NCBI GenBank assembly: GCA_937967345.1
Contig: CALBTN010000106.1
Coordinates: 1-5,384 of the forward strand
Length of the DNA: 5,384 nucleotides
Reading direction: 5' to 3'
Source: an uncultured Rubrivivax sp.
GTDB taxonomy: Bacteria > Pseudomonadota > Gammaproteobacteria > Burkholderiales > Burkholderiaceae_C
Positions 1 through 5,384 of the stretch are shown here, piece by piece. The notes under the pieces are model-generated. The model had not been told where the DNA came from, made no database searches, and worked only from the letters and a program-made list of their open reading frames with translations. The translations under genes were made by a program, and so were the position numbers. Every line of letters starts with the position of its first letter. The stretch's first letter is position 1.

Positions 1-67
1 GTACCGGGGCTGCGCGTGCGCTGAACCGACCGGCCGTTCGTTCGCACAGCGGCGCCCGGCGGCGCGC
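1..67. other. Left-edge spacer, with a possible tail of a convergent gene
   Basis: This short stretch lies downstream of the hydrolase gene. On the plus strand, bases 1-24 read in frame as VPGLRVR followed by a TGA stop. That could be the last seven codons of a gene pointing toward the hydrolase, but seven codons are too few to identify or confirm it. The remaining 43 bp contain a small stem, GCGCC (52-56) and GGCGC (61-65) around a 4-base loop. Neither strand has a T-run after it, so I do not call it a rho-independent terminator. Stems this short are expected by chance in DNA this GC-rich. Confidence 0.25.
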
Positions 68-1618
68 TCAGCGCGGCCGGGCCGCGAGATCCTGCGCCAC
101 CAGCTCGCCGACGTCGGCGTCGATCAGCGGCCAGAACGGGTTGCTGCGCAGCCGCGTCAGCGATCCCAGCGAAATCGTGACGGCGCCGCTTTCACCGCGC
201 AGCAGCCACGAGCCGATGCTGGGGATGCCATCGCGCCCGCTGCCGCGCACGAAGCCGTACACCGGGTCGTCGGCCGGGAACGGCAGCGCCACGTGGCCCA
301 GCGACACCAGCCCGCCCGGCCATTCGAGCGCCACCGGCCGCAGCTGCGGCGCCGCGCCCGGCACCAGCCGGCGCACCGCGATGCGCGGCAGACGCGATTC
401 GGCATTGCTGACCAGGTCCAGCGTGTACGCGCGCGGCACCGCCTCGATGCGGTCGATCAGCGCGCGCGGCTGCGGGCTCTCGACGCCGGCCAGCTCGGGC
501 AGGCGATTCAGGTCGAACAGCACCAGCCGGTGCGCGGGTCCGTCGAGTCGCGCATAGACCTGGTCGACCAGCCCGTCCGAGCCGACGGTGGAGTCGACCA
601 CCGACTGCCAGCTGACCACCGGCGGCAACTGCGCCAGCCGCCCTGCACTCTGGGCTTCTTGCAACGCACGCTGCAGCGCGCGCGTCGCGCGGTTGATCTG
701 CCGCGAGGCGTTGACCGCGAAGGAGTTGTACTTGTAGGGGTCGAACTCGGGCGCCACCGCCTGCCAGCGCACCTTGTCGAGCAGTGGAATCGGTACCACC
801 GCGAACATGTCGATGACCTCGGCCAGCATCGCCACCGGCGTCAGCGCGATCGCCGGCGACACCAGCAGCACGCGGTCGGGCCGGCGCAGCGCCGGGTCCT
901 GCAGCGCGTCCAGCGCGTACTGCAGCGCCAGCGTGCCACCCGACGAATAGCCGCCGACATAAAACGGCTGGCCCGGCGCGACGCGCGCGCTCACGTCTTT
1001 CGCCGCGATGCGCAGCGCCGCGGTCCAGTCAGCGGCGCTCATCGAGGTCATCATCGACGGCAGCGTGCCGTGGCCGGGCAAGCGCAGCACCGTGACGTCG
1101 AAGCCGCGCGCGTGCAGCGATTCGGCCAGCGCGCGCATCGAGTACGGTGAATCGGTCAGGCCGTGCACCAGCAGCGCGTGGCCCACGGGCTGCGGCGGCG
1201 CCAGGCGAAAACTGCGGTTGTAGGGCGCGCCATCGGCCAGCCGCTGCAGCCACCCCGCGGCGTTGAAGCGGCTGTGCTGGAAGGCTTCGCCGCCCGGCGC
1301 GGTGCAATCCTGCCGCGGCTTGTCCCCGCACGCCGGACCGGCGCCGTCGCGCGCCCAGGCGGCGGTCTTGGCCTGCAATTCGTCGAACAGCTTGGCCTCC
1401 AGCCGCAGATATCCGGCGAAGTCGAGGTCGGCGTGGCGGCGGGCATCGAACTCGCCTTGCAGCCGCTCGGTGTGCCAACGCTGCAGCGGCGGCAGCGCAC
1501 TGACCGCGTACAGCGTGAAGCCCAGCGCCAGCATCAACAGCATCGCCAGCAGCCACAGCGCCAGCCGCAGGCCATAGCGCAGCACGCGGCGCGGCGCGGA
1601 CACGGCAGCAGCCCTCAC
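68..1618 (-). CDS. Membrane-anchored alpha/beta hydrolase (lipase/carboxylesterase-like)
   Basis: This 516-residue protein is probably a serine hydrolase acting on an ester or lipid; the substrate is unknown. An arginine-rich N-terminus (R10, R11, R14, R18) precedes one hydrophobic segment at about 19-40. By the positive-inside rule this would be an uncleaved anchor with the catalytic domain in the periplasm. The hydrolase core begins near 146, with HGLTDSP at 152-158 (oxyanion-hole region) and LPGHGT at 180-185. The nucleophile elbow is G-Y-S-S-G at 223-227, with Ser225 as the likely nucleophile. Asp342 (VVDSTV) and His442 (SLGHVALPF) are the best candidates for the rest of the triad; they are inferred. 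About 100 residues separate them, longer than in compact lipases, which suggests an insertion. Cys97 and Cys105 could form a disulfide outside the cytoplasm. The start is GTG, overlapping the egtD stop as GTGA with no clear Shine-Dalgarno, so it is probably translated by coupling. The next in-frame Met lies inside the membrane segment. Confidence 0.85.
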   Translation of the reverse strand: MRAAAVSAPRRVLRYGLRLALWLLAMLLMLALGFTLYAVSALPPLQRWHTERLQGEFDARRHADLDFAGYLRLEAKLFDELQAKTAAWARDGAGPACGDKPRQDCTAPGGEAFQHSRFNAAGWLQRLADGAPYNRSFRLAPPQPVGHALLVHGLTDSPYSMRALAESLHARGFDVTVLRLPGHGTLPSMMTSMSAADWTAALRIAAKDVSARVAPGQPFYVGGYSSGGTLALQYALDALQDPALRRPDRVLLVSPAIALTPVAMLAEVIDMFAVVPIPLLDKVRWQAVAPEFDPYKYNSFAVNASRQINRATRALQRALQEAQSAGRLAQLPPVVSWQSVVDSTVGSDGLVDQVYARLDGPAHRLVLFDLNRLPELAGVESPQPRALIDRIEAVPRAYTLDLVSNAESRLPRIAVRRLVPGAAPQLRPVALEWPGGLVSLGHVALPFPADDPVYGFVRGSGRDGIPSIGSWLLRGESGAVTISLGSLTRLRSNPFWPLIDADVGELVAQDLAARPR

Positions 1619-2583
1619 TGCGCGACGAACACCGCGAACCAGCGCTGCGGGTCGGTCCAGCAGCGCGTGTGCCGGTAGCCGGCGCGGCGCAGCAGCGCAT
1701 CAAAGCCCTCGACCGAGTACTTGCAGGCGATCTCGGTCAGGACACGCTCGCCGGCGCGCCGGCGCAGGCTGCCGCCCGGCCAGCGCACCTGCAGATCGCG
1801 GCGCGCCTCGAGATGCATTTCGATGCGCGCGTGCGCGGCATCGAACAGCGCCACGTGGCGCCACTGCGCGAGGTCGAAGTCGCTGCCGAGCAAGCGGTTG
1901 ACGTGCCGCAGCAGGTTCAGGTTGAACGCCGCGGTGACACCCAACGCATCGTCATAGGCGCTTTGCAGCAGCGCGGCAGGCTTGAGCAGGTCGACCCCGA
2001 TCAGCAGCGCACCACCCGGCGCCGCGTCGCGCACCCGGCGCAGGAACGGCTCGGCTTGTTGTGGCGCGAAGTTGCCGATGCTCGAGCCCGGATAGAACAT
2101 CAGCCGCGTTGCGCCGTCCGGCTGCGGCGGAAGATCGAGCGCGGCCGTGAAGTCGATGCCGACACCGGTCATCGGCAGCTGCGGGTGGCGCGCCTGCAAG
2201 GCCAGCAGCGAGCGCCGCAGGAACGGCACCGAGATGTCGACCGCGACGTAGCGGCTGGGGCGCAGCGCCTCGAACAGCGCCGCAGCCTTCAGGCAGTTGC
2301 CCGCACCCAGATCGACCAGCGTGCGGCCGCTGCCGCAGGCTTGCGCGATCGCGCCAAGGTGCTGCTCGAGGATCGACGCCTCGGTGCGCGTCGGGTAGTA
2401 CTCGTCGAGCTCGGTGATGGCCTCGAACAGCCGCGAGCCGAGCGCGTCGTACAGGAACTTCGGCGCGATCGACGGCTGCGGCTGCAGCAGGCCGCGGGCC
2501 AGCTCGTCGCGCGGCGATAGCTGCTGGCCGCCGGGCCGTTGGATGAACTCGACCGGCCGCGCTTCAGCAAAGACCGAGGGCAT
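1615..2583 (-). CDS. egtD: L-histidine N-alpha-methyltransferase, EgtD family
   Basis: This 322-residue cytoplasmic SAM-dependent enzyme is expected to trimethylate the alpha-amino group of histidine to give hercynine, the first step of ergothioneine synthesis. The family match runs end to end: PKFLYDALGS (41-50), EYYPTRTEA (61-69), a SAM motif LVDLGAGN (89-96), GSSIGN (166-171), AYDDALGVTAAFN (209-221), IEMHLEA (254-260), LTEIACKY (282-289) and CWTDP (308-312). Against mycobacterial EgtD, from memory, the histidine-contact residues correspond to Tyr62, Asn171, Tyr210 and Glu284, all present. The serine two residues after the glutamate is replaced by Ala286. The ATG at 2583 gives the usual family length. 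The same frame stays open far upstream, but that part is antisense-like shadow sequence over the lipoprotein gene. There is no strong Shine-Dalgarno before the ATG. It follows the lipoprotein gene after 53 bp and overlaps the hydrolase by 4 bp. The usual partner EgtB is not in the window. The family call is firm; histidine as substrate is likely but unproven. Confidence 0.92.
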   Translation of the reverse strand: MPSVFAEARPVEFIQRPGGQQLSPRDELARGLLQPQPSIAPKFLYDALGSRLFEAITELDEYYPTRTEASILEQHLGAIAQACGSGRTLVDLGAGNCLKAAALFEALRPSRYVAVDISVPFLRRSLLALQARHPQLPMTGVGIDFTAALDLPPQPDGATRLMFYPGSSIGNFAPQQAEPFLRRVRDAAPGGALLIGVDLLKPAALLQSAYDDALGVTAAFNLNLLRHVNRLLGSDFDLAQWRHVALFDAAHARIEMHLEARRDLQVRWPGGSLRRRAGERVLTEIACKYSVEGFDALLRRAGYRHTRCWTDPQRWFAVFVAQ

Positions 2584-2636
2584 GAGCCGACTGTAGCAAG
2601 CACCCGCGCCCGCCACCTGCACAAGGTGATGCAAGT
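2584..2636 (-). promoter_or_regulatory. Gap before egtD with a small inverted repeat; possible internal promoter or operator
   Basis: This is the only intergenic gap longer than 14 bp inside the gene chain. It holds an inverted repeat, CACCT (2614-2618) and AGGTG (2624-2628), separated by 5 bases. Read on the minus strand, a TTGTGC hexamer lies inside this repeat and a TACAGT hexamer lies just before the egtD start, but they are about 23 bp apart, too far for a good sigma-70 promoter. The repeat is short and has no T-run, so it is neither a convincing terminator nor a proven operator. It is noted because it is the most likely place for egtD and the hydrolase to gain separate control. Confidence 0.2.
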
Positions 2637-3236
2637 TCAGCGCGGCTTGGATTGCGCTTCGAGCACGGCCTGCGCCAGCGCGTCGCGGCTGCGGTAGTGC
2701 GGCACGCGATCGATGCGCCGCTGCAGCGACTGCCACGCGCTGTTGTGGCCGGCCACCTCGTCGCGCCAGTACGCGTCGGCCAGTGCGACGTTGTTCGCCA
2801 AGTCCAGCTCGAACGCCTGCTTCGACGCCGCATCGGCGAAGAAGAACACGCGGCCCTCGTGCAGCAGCCACACCGTCGGGTCGGCCGCATCGGGAATCGC
2901 GAACACCATGCGCATCGCGTCGAAGCCGTGGTAGGCCAGCCGGTAGCGCTGCGGCTCGAGCTGGAACTGCGCCTGGTGCTCGGCGCTCGCAAATTGATAG
3001 GCCACGCCGTCGAGTTCGATGCGATGCTGCGGCAAACCCGGCAGCGCCTGGCCGGCCGTGAAGTAGCCGACGACGTCGTAGCCGCACAGCATCAGGCGCG
3101 CGTCGTCGCCGTGGCGCACCGCATTTACCGGCTTCAGCGAGCTGGCCGGGTTCTGCGCGACCAGCGTGTTGCAACCCGACAGCGCGGCCAGCATCAAGCA
3201 CAGCGCAGGCAGCGCCGAAGCGGGCCGAAGCATCAT
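2637..3236 (-). CDS. YHS-domain lipoprotein
   Basis: This predicted lipoprotein has 199 residues. A signal peptide (hydrophobic stretch about 8-20) ends in a lipobox L-S-G-C, so cleavage before Cys22 and lipid attachment there are expected; the protein would sit on the periplasmic face of a membrane. The rest resembles the YHS family: CGYDVVGYFTAGQA (51-64), VAYQFASAEHQAQF (78-91), then DPTVWLLHEGRVFFF (119-133) and the closing LADAYW (152-157). YHS domains are thought to bind metal, and homologues usually carry Gly-Gly-Tyr-Cys-Ala near the middle. Here that spot reads HGFDA (103-107), so the usual cysteine is gone; the only other cysteine in the mature part is Cys51. The last 40 residues, after about 160, are not part of the domain as I know it. 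The gene starts with two successive ATGs. The first overlaps the gltA stop as TGATG, and no strong Shine-Dalgarno is present, which suggests translational coupling to gltA. The function is unknown. Confidence 0.85.
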   Translation of the reverse strand: MMLRPASALPALCLMLAALSGCNTLVAQNPASSLKPVNAVRHGDDARLMLCGYDVVGYFTAGQALPGLPQHRIELDGVAYQFASAEHQAQFQLEPQRYRLAYHGFDAMRMVFAIPDAADPTVWLLHEGRVFFFADAASKQAFELDLANNVALADAYWRDEVAGHNSAWQSLQRRIDRVPHYRSRDALAQAVLEAQSKPR

Positions 3237-4549
3237 CAGCGCTGCGCGATCGGCTTCACGTCGCGCGACGGCGAGCCGGCATACAGCTGGCGCGGGCGGC
3301 CGATCTTGTACTCGGGGTCGTCGAGCATTTCGTTGAGCTGCGCGATCCAGCCCACCGTGCGCGCCAGCGCGAAGATCGCGGTGAACAAGCTCACCGGGAT
3401 GCCGATCGCGCGCTGCACGATGCCCGAGTAGAAGTCGACGTTCGGGTACAGCTTGCGCGCGACGAAGTATTCGTCCTCGAGCGCGATCTTCTCCAGCGCC
3501 ATCGCCAGCTTGAACAGCGGGTCGTCGTGCAGGCCCAGCGCTTCCAGCACCTCGTGGCAGGTCTCGCGCATCAGCTTGGCGCGCGGGTCGTAGTTCTTGT
3601 AGACGCGGTGGCCGAAGCCCATCAGCTTGACGGTGGAGTTCTTGTCCTTCACCTGCTTGATGAATTCGCCGATCTTCTCGACCCCGCCCTGGCGCTGGAT
3701 GTCCTCGAGCATGTTCAGCGCCGCCTCGTTGGCACCGCCGTGCGCCGGGCCCCACAGGCAGGCCACGCCGGCGGCGATCGCGGCGAAGGGGTTGGTGCCC
3801 GAGCTGCCGCACAGCCGCACGGTCGAGGTGCTGGCGTTTTGCTCATGGTCGGCATGCAGGATGAAGATGCGGTCCATCGCCCGCACCAGCACGTCGTTGG
3901 GCACGTAGTCCTCGCACGGCGTGGCGAACATCATGCGCATGAAGTTGCCGGCGTAGCCCAGGTCGTTGCGCGGATACATGAACGGCTGGCCGACGCCGTA
4001 CTTGTGGGCCATGGACACCAAGGTGGGCATCTTGGCGATCAGCCGGATCGCCGCGATTTCGCGGTGGCGCGGATTGTTGATGTCGGTGCTGTCGTGATAG
4101 AAGGCCGACAGCGCACCGACCAGCCCGGTCATCACCGCCATCGGGTGCGCGTCGCGGCGGAAGCCCCGCAGGAAGAACTGCATCTGCTCGTTGACCATCG
4201 TGTGGTTGTTGACGAGCTTGTGGAAGTCCTTCTGCTGCCCCTCGTTGGGCAGCTCGCCGTACAGCAGCAGGTAGCAGGTGTCGAGGAAGTCGCACTGCGT
4301 GGCCAGCTGCTCGATCGGGTAGCCGCGGTACAGCAGCTCGCCCTTGTCGCCGTCGATGTAGGTGATGGTGCTGTTGCACGACGCCGTGCTCAGGAAACCC
4401 GGGTCGTAGGTGAACTTGCCGGTCTGCGCGTACAGCTTGCGGATGTCGATCACGTCCGGGCCGATGCTGCCCGTGTAGATCGGCAGATCCATGGTCGGGC
4501 TGCCGTCGGAGAACGACAGCGTGGCTTTCACGTCGGACAAAGACATCAT
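3236..4549 (-). CDS. gltA: Citrate synthase, type II (hexameric bacterial type)
   Basis: This enzyme condenses acetyl-CoA with oxaloacetate to form citrate, the entry step of the TCA cycle, in the cytoplasm. The 437-residue protein aligns from end to end with E. coli GltA. The catalytic residues are His270 (GPAHGG), His314 (GFGHRVYKNYDPR) and Asp372 (NVDFYSG). Other hallmarks are DVIDIR (32-37), NNPRHREIAA (158-167), LHADHEQNASTSTVR (231-245) and RTVGWIAQ (397-404). Residues equivalent to the E. coli NADH-inhibition site are mostly kept: His116, Thr117, Met118, Tyr151, Arg169, Lys173, Asn195, Thr210 and Cys212. The position of E. coli Arg109 is Asn115. The start at 4549 overlaps the sdhE stop as ATGA, and AAAGGA lies 8 bases before it; the ATG immediately after (4546) is a weaker alternative. 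It lies between sdhE and the YHS lipoprotein gene, overlapping both. Confidence 0.98.
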   Translation of the reverse strand: MMSLSDVKATLSFSDGSPTMDLPIYTGSIGPDVIDIRKLYAQTGKFTYDPGFLSTASCNSTITYIDGDKGELLYRGYPIEQLATQCDFLDTCYLLLYGELPNEGQQKDFHKLVNNHTMVNEQMQFFLRGFRRDAHPMAVMTGLVGALSAFYHDSTDINNPRHREIAAIRLIAKMPTLVSMAHKYGVGQPFMYPRNDLGYAGNFMRMMFATPCEDYVPNDVLVRAMDRIFILHADHEQNASTSTVRLCGSSGTNPFAAIAAGVACLWGPAHGGANEAALNMLEDIQRQGGVEKIGEFIKQVKDKNSTVKLMGFGHRVYKNYDPRAKLMRETCHEVLEALGLHDDPLFKLAMALEKIALEDEYFVARKLYPNVDFYSGIVQRAIGIPVSLFTAIFALARTVGWIAQLNEMLDDPEYKIGRPRQLYAGSPSRDVKPIAQR

Positions 4550-4851
4550 GGCGTCATTCCTTTGGGGTAATCACCGGGAGGGGGGCTGCGCAGCAGGCCC
4601 AGTACGTCGCGCACCTCGGGCCGATCCATCGCCGCCGACAGCTCGTTGCGGCGCAGCAGCAGATCGAGCAGGTCGTTGTCGGGCAGATCCATCAGGTGCT
4701 GCAGGCCGCGCGCCTGGCGCAGCGTCAGGCGGCTGGCGTGGCGGTCGAAGAAGCGCTGAATGAACAGATCGTTCTCGAGCAGGCCGCGGCGGCAGCCCCA
4801 GCGCAGGCGGCTCAGCGCGCGCTCGTCGAGGATCTGATCCGCATCGTTCAC
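4546..4851 (-). CDS. sdhE: Succinate dehydrogenase FAD assembly factor SdhE (CptB/YgfY family)
   Basis: SdhE is a small cytoplasmic protein that promotes covalent attachment of FAD to the flavoprotein subunit SdhA. Within the 101 residues, the segment LRWGCRRGLLENDLF (16-30) carries the family's signature RGxxE as Arg22-Gly23-Leu-Leu-Glu26. It is followed by FFDRH (34-38) and the acidic helix region LMDLPDNDLLDLL, as in E. coli SdhE. No ATG precedes the signature in this frame. The GTG at 4851 is chosen because it lies 14 bp after the sdhB stop and gives a normal length; the Shine-Dalgarno before it is weak (GAGACC), so coupling to sdhB translation is likely. The C-terminal tail after about residue 87 is proline- and glycine-rich and overlaps the gltA start by 4 bp. 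Placement between sdhB and gltA supports the call. Confidence 0.93.
   Translation of the reverse strand: MNDADQILDERALSRLRWGCRRGLLENDLFIQRFFDRHASRLTLRQARGLQHLMDLPDNDLLDLLLRRNELSAAMDRPEVRDVLGLLRSPPPGDYPKGMTP
4558..4563 (-). promoter_or_regulatory. Ribosome binding site of gltA
   Basis: The sequence AAAGGA on the minus strand ends 8 bases before the ATG at 4549 and lies inside the last codons of sdhE. This spacing favours the first of the two adjacent ATG codons; the second would be 11 bases away. It is the clearest Shine-Dalgarno in the window, so gltA probably recruits ribosomes on its own as well as by the ATGA overlap. Confidence 0.65.
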
Positions 4852-4865
4852 GGCGCTGGGTCTCG

Positions 4866-5384
4866 TCAGATGCTGCGCAGCGCGATCATCTCTTTGATCT
4901 TGCTGATCGCCAGGGCCGGGTTCAGGCCCTTCGGACACACATCGGTGCAGTTCATGATCGTGTGGCAGCGGAACAGCCGGTACGGGTCTTCCAGGTTGTC
5001 CAGCCGCTCGCCGGTGGCCTGGTCGCGGCTGTCGACGATGAAGCGGTAGGCCTGCAGCAAGCCGGCCGGGCCGACGTACTTGTCGGGGTTCCACCAGAAG
5101 CTGGGGCAGGCCGTCGAGCAGCAAGAGCACAGGATGCACTCGTACAGCCCGTTGAGCTCGTCGCGCTCCTCGGGCGACTGCAGCCGCTCCTTCTCGGGCG
5201 GCGGCGTGTCGTTGACCAGATACGGCTTGATCGAGTGGTACTGGGTGAAGAACTGCGTCATGTCGACGATCAGGTCGCGTACCACCGGCAGGCCCGGCAA
5301 CGGCTTGAGCACGACGGTGCCGGGCAGCGTGCGCATGTTGGTCAGGCAGGCCAGGCCGTTCTTGCCGTTGATGTTCATCGCGTC
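4866..5384 (-). CDS. sdhB: Succinate dehydrogenase iron-sulfur subunit (5' end cut by the window)
   Basis: SdhB carries electrons from the FAD of SdhA to ubiquinone in complex II, through one [2Fe-2S], one [4Fe-4S] and one [3Fe-4S] centre, on the cytoplasmic face of the inner membrane. The visible part is the last 172 residues. The frame continues past the edge as Asp-Ala before MNINGKNGLAC, so the Met at 5378 is internal. About 60 N-terminal residues, including the first three [2Fe-2S] cysteines, are missing. Counting from that Met, Cys11 is the last [2Fe-2S] ligand. CILCSCCSTACP (81-92) gives three [4Fe-4S] cysteines (81, 84, 87) and the first [3Fe-4S] cysteine (91). FRCHTIMNCTDVCPKG (136-151) supplies Cys138 and Cys144 for [3Fe-4S] and Cys148 for [4Fe-4S]. 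PSFWWNPDK (92-100) is typical of the quinone-site region. All visible ligands are intact. The stop lies 14 bp before sdhE. sdhA, sdhD and sdhC are expected beyond the right edge. Confidence 0.97.
   Translation of the reverse strand, partial: DAMNINGKNGLACLTNMRTLPGTVVLKPLPGLPVVRDLIVDMTQFFTQYHSIKPYLVNDTPPPEKERLQSPEERDELNGLYECILCSCCSTACPSFWWNPDKYVGPAGLLQAYRFIVDSRDQATGERLDNLEDPYRLFRCHTIMNCTDVCPKGLNPALAISKIKEMIALRSI

Noticed and set aside
72..86. Hairpin CGCGGC / GCCGCG with a 3-base loop near the end of the hydrolase gene
   Set aside because: It lies inside the coding region before the stop codon and has no T-run, and such stems are common by chance at this GC content.
293..1150. A 285-codon plus-strand open frame opposite the hydrolase
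   Set aside because: It is extremely rich in Arg, His and Gln, has no domain, and is fully antisense to a gene with clear catalytic motifs.
1669..2520. A 283-codon plus-strand open frame opposite egtD
   Set aside because: Same shadow composition; the opposite strand encodes a full-length family match.
2584..3201. Long N-terminal extension of EgtD in the same open frame (a possible fusion)
   Set aside because: The extra residues overlap the lipoprotein gene in another frame, are Arg/Ala-rich without a domain, and the ATG at 2583 already gives the normal EgtD length.
2652..3431. A 259-codon plus-strand open frame opposite the lipoprotein gene
   Set aside because: The composition is that of a shadow frame, it spans the junction of two well-supported minus-strand genes, and it shows no recognisable domain.
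3237..3812. Upstream extension of the lipoprotein frame into gltA
   Set aside because: The signal peptide and lipobox place the true start at 3236; the sequence before it is an out-of-frame reading of gltA.
3527..4570. A 347-codon plus-strand open frame opposite gltA
   Set aside because: It is antisense to a certain citrate synthase gene and its translation is a monotonous His/Val/Arg/Gln/Ala mix, typical of the reverse frame of GC-rich coding DNA.
4852..5139. An ATG-started, longer version of SdhE beginning inside sdhB
   Set aside because: It would add 96 residues that are a frame-shifted reading of sdhB; the GTG at 4851 gives the family's normal size.

Overview
The window is GC-rich (roughly two thirds G+C by eye) and every gene I can support lies on the minus strand, so transcription runs from the right edge to the left. 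The order sdhB - sdhE - gltA, the sequences of those three proteins, and the type II citrate synthase point to a betaproteobacterium, most likely in the order Burkholderiales. This placement is an inference from gene order and recalled homologues, not from a search.

Right part (about 3236-5384): the 3' end of sdhB (succinate dehydrogenase iron-sulfur subunit, cut by the window edge), sdhE (the small factor that helps attach FAD to SdhA, with a GTG start) and gltA (citrate synthase, complete). This is the conserved TCA-cycle block. The genes are 14 bp apart or overlap by 4 bp.

Left part (68-3236): a less usual tail on that block. gltA overlaps by one base (TGATG) a small lipoprotein with a divergent YHS domain. 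After 53 bp comes an EgtD-family histidine N-alpha-methyltransferase, which makes hercynine, the first intermediate of ergothioneine. This overlaps by 4 bp (GTGA) a large membrane-anchored alpha/beta hydrolase that starts with GTG. No EgtB, SenA or other ergothioneine or selenoneine gene is visible in the window.

The tight spacing suggests one polycistronic unit, sdhB-sdhE-gltA-YHS lipoprotein-egtD-hydrolase, possibly with an internal promoter in the 53-bp gap before egtD. The TCA genes are ordinary. The points worth a second look are the lipoprotein/egtD/hydrolase trio, the substitutions in the egtD active site, and the loss of the usual cysteine in the YHS protein. The other long open frames, on the plus strand and in alternative minus frames, read as GC-rich shadows of these genes. 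I see no RNA genes, mobile elements, CRISPR arrays or convincing intrinsic terminators.
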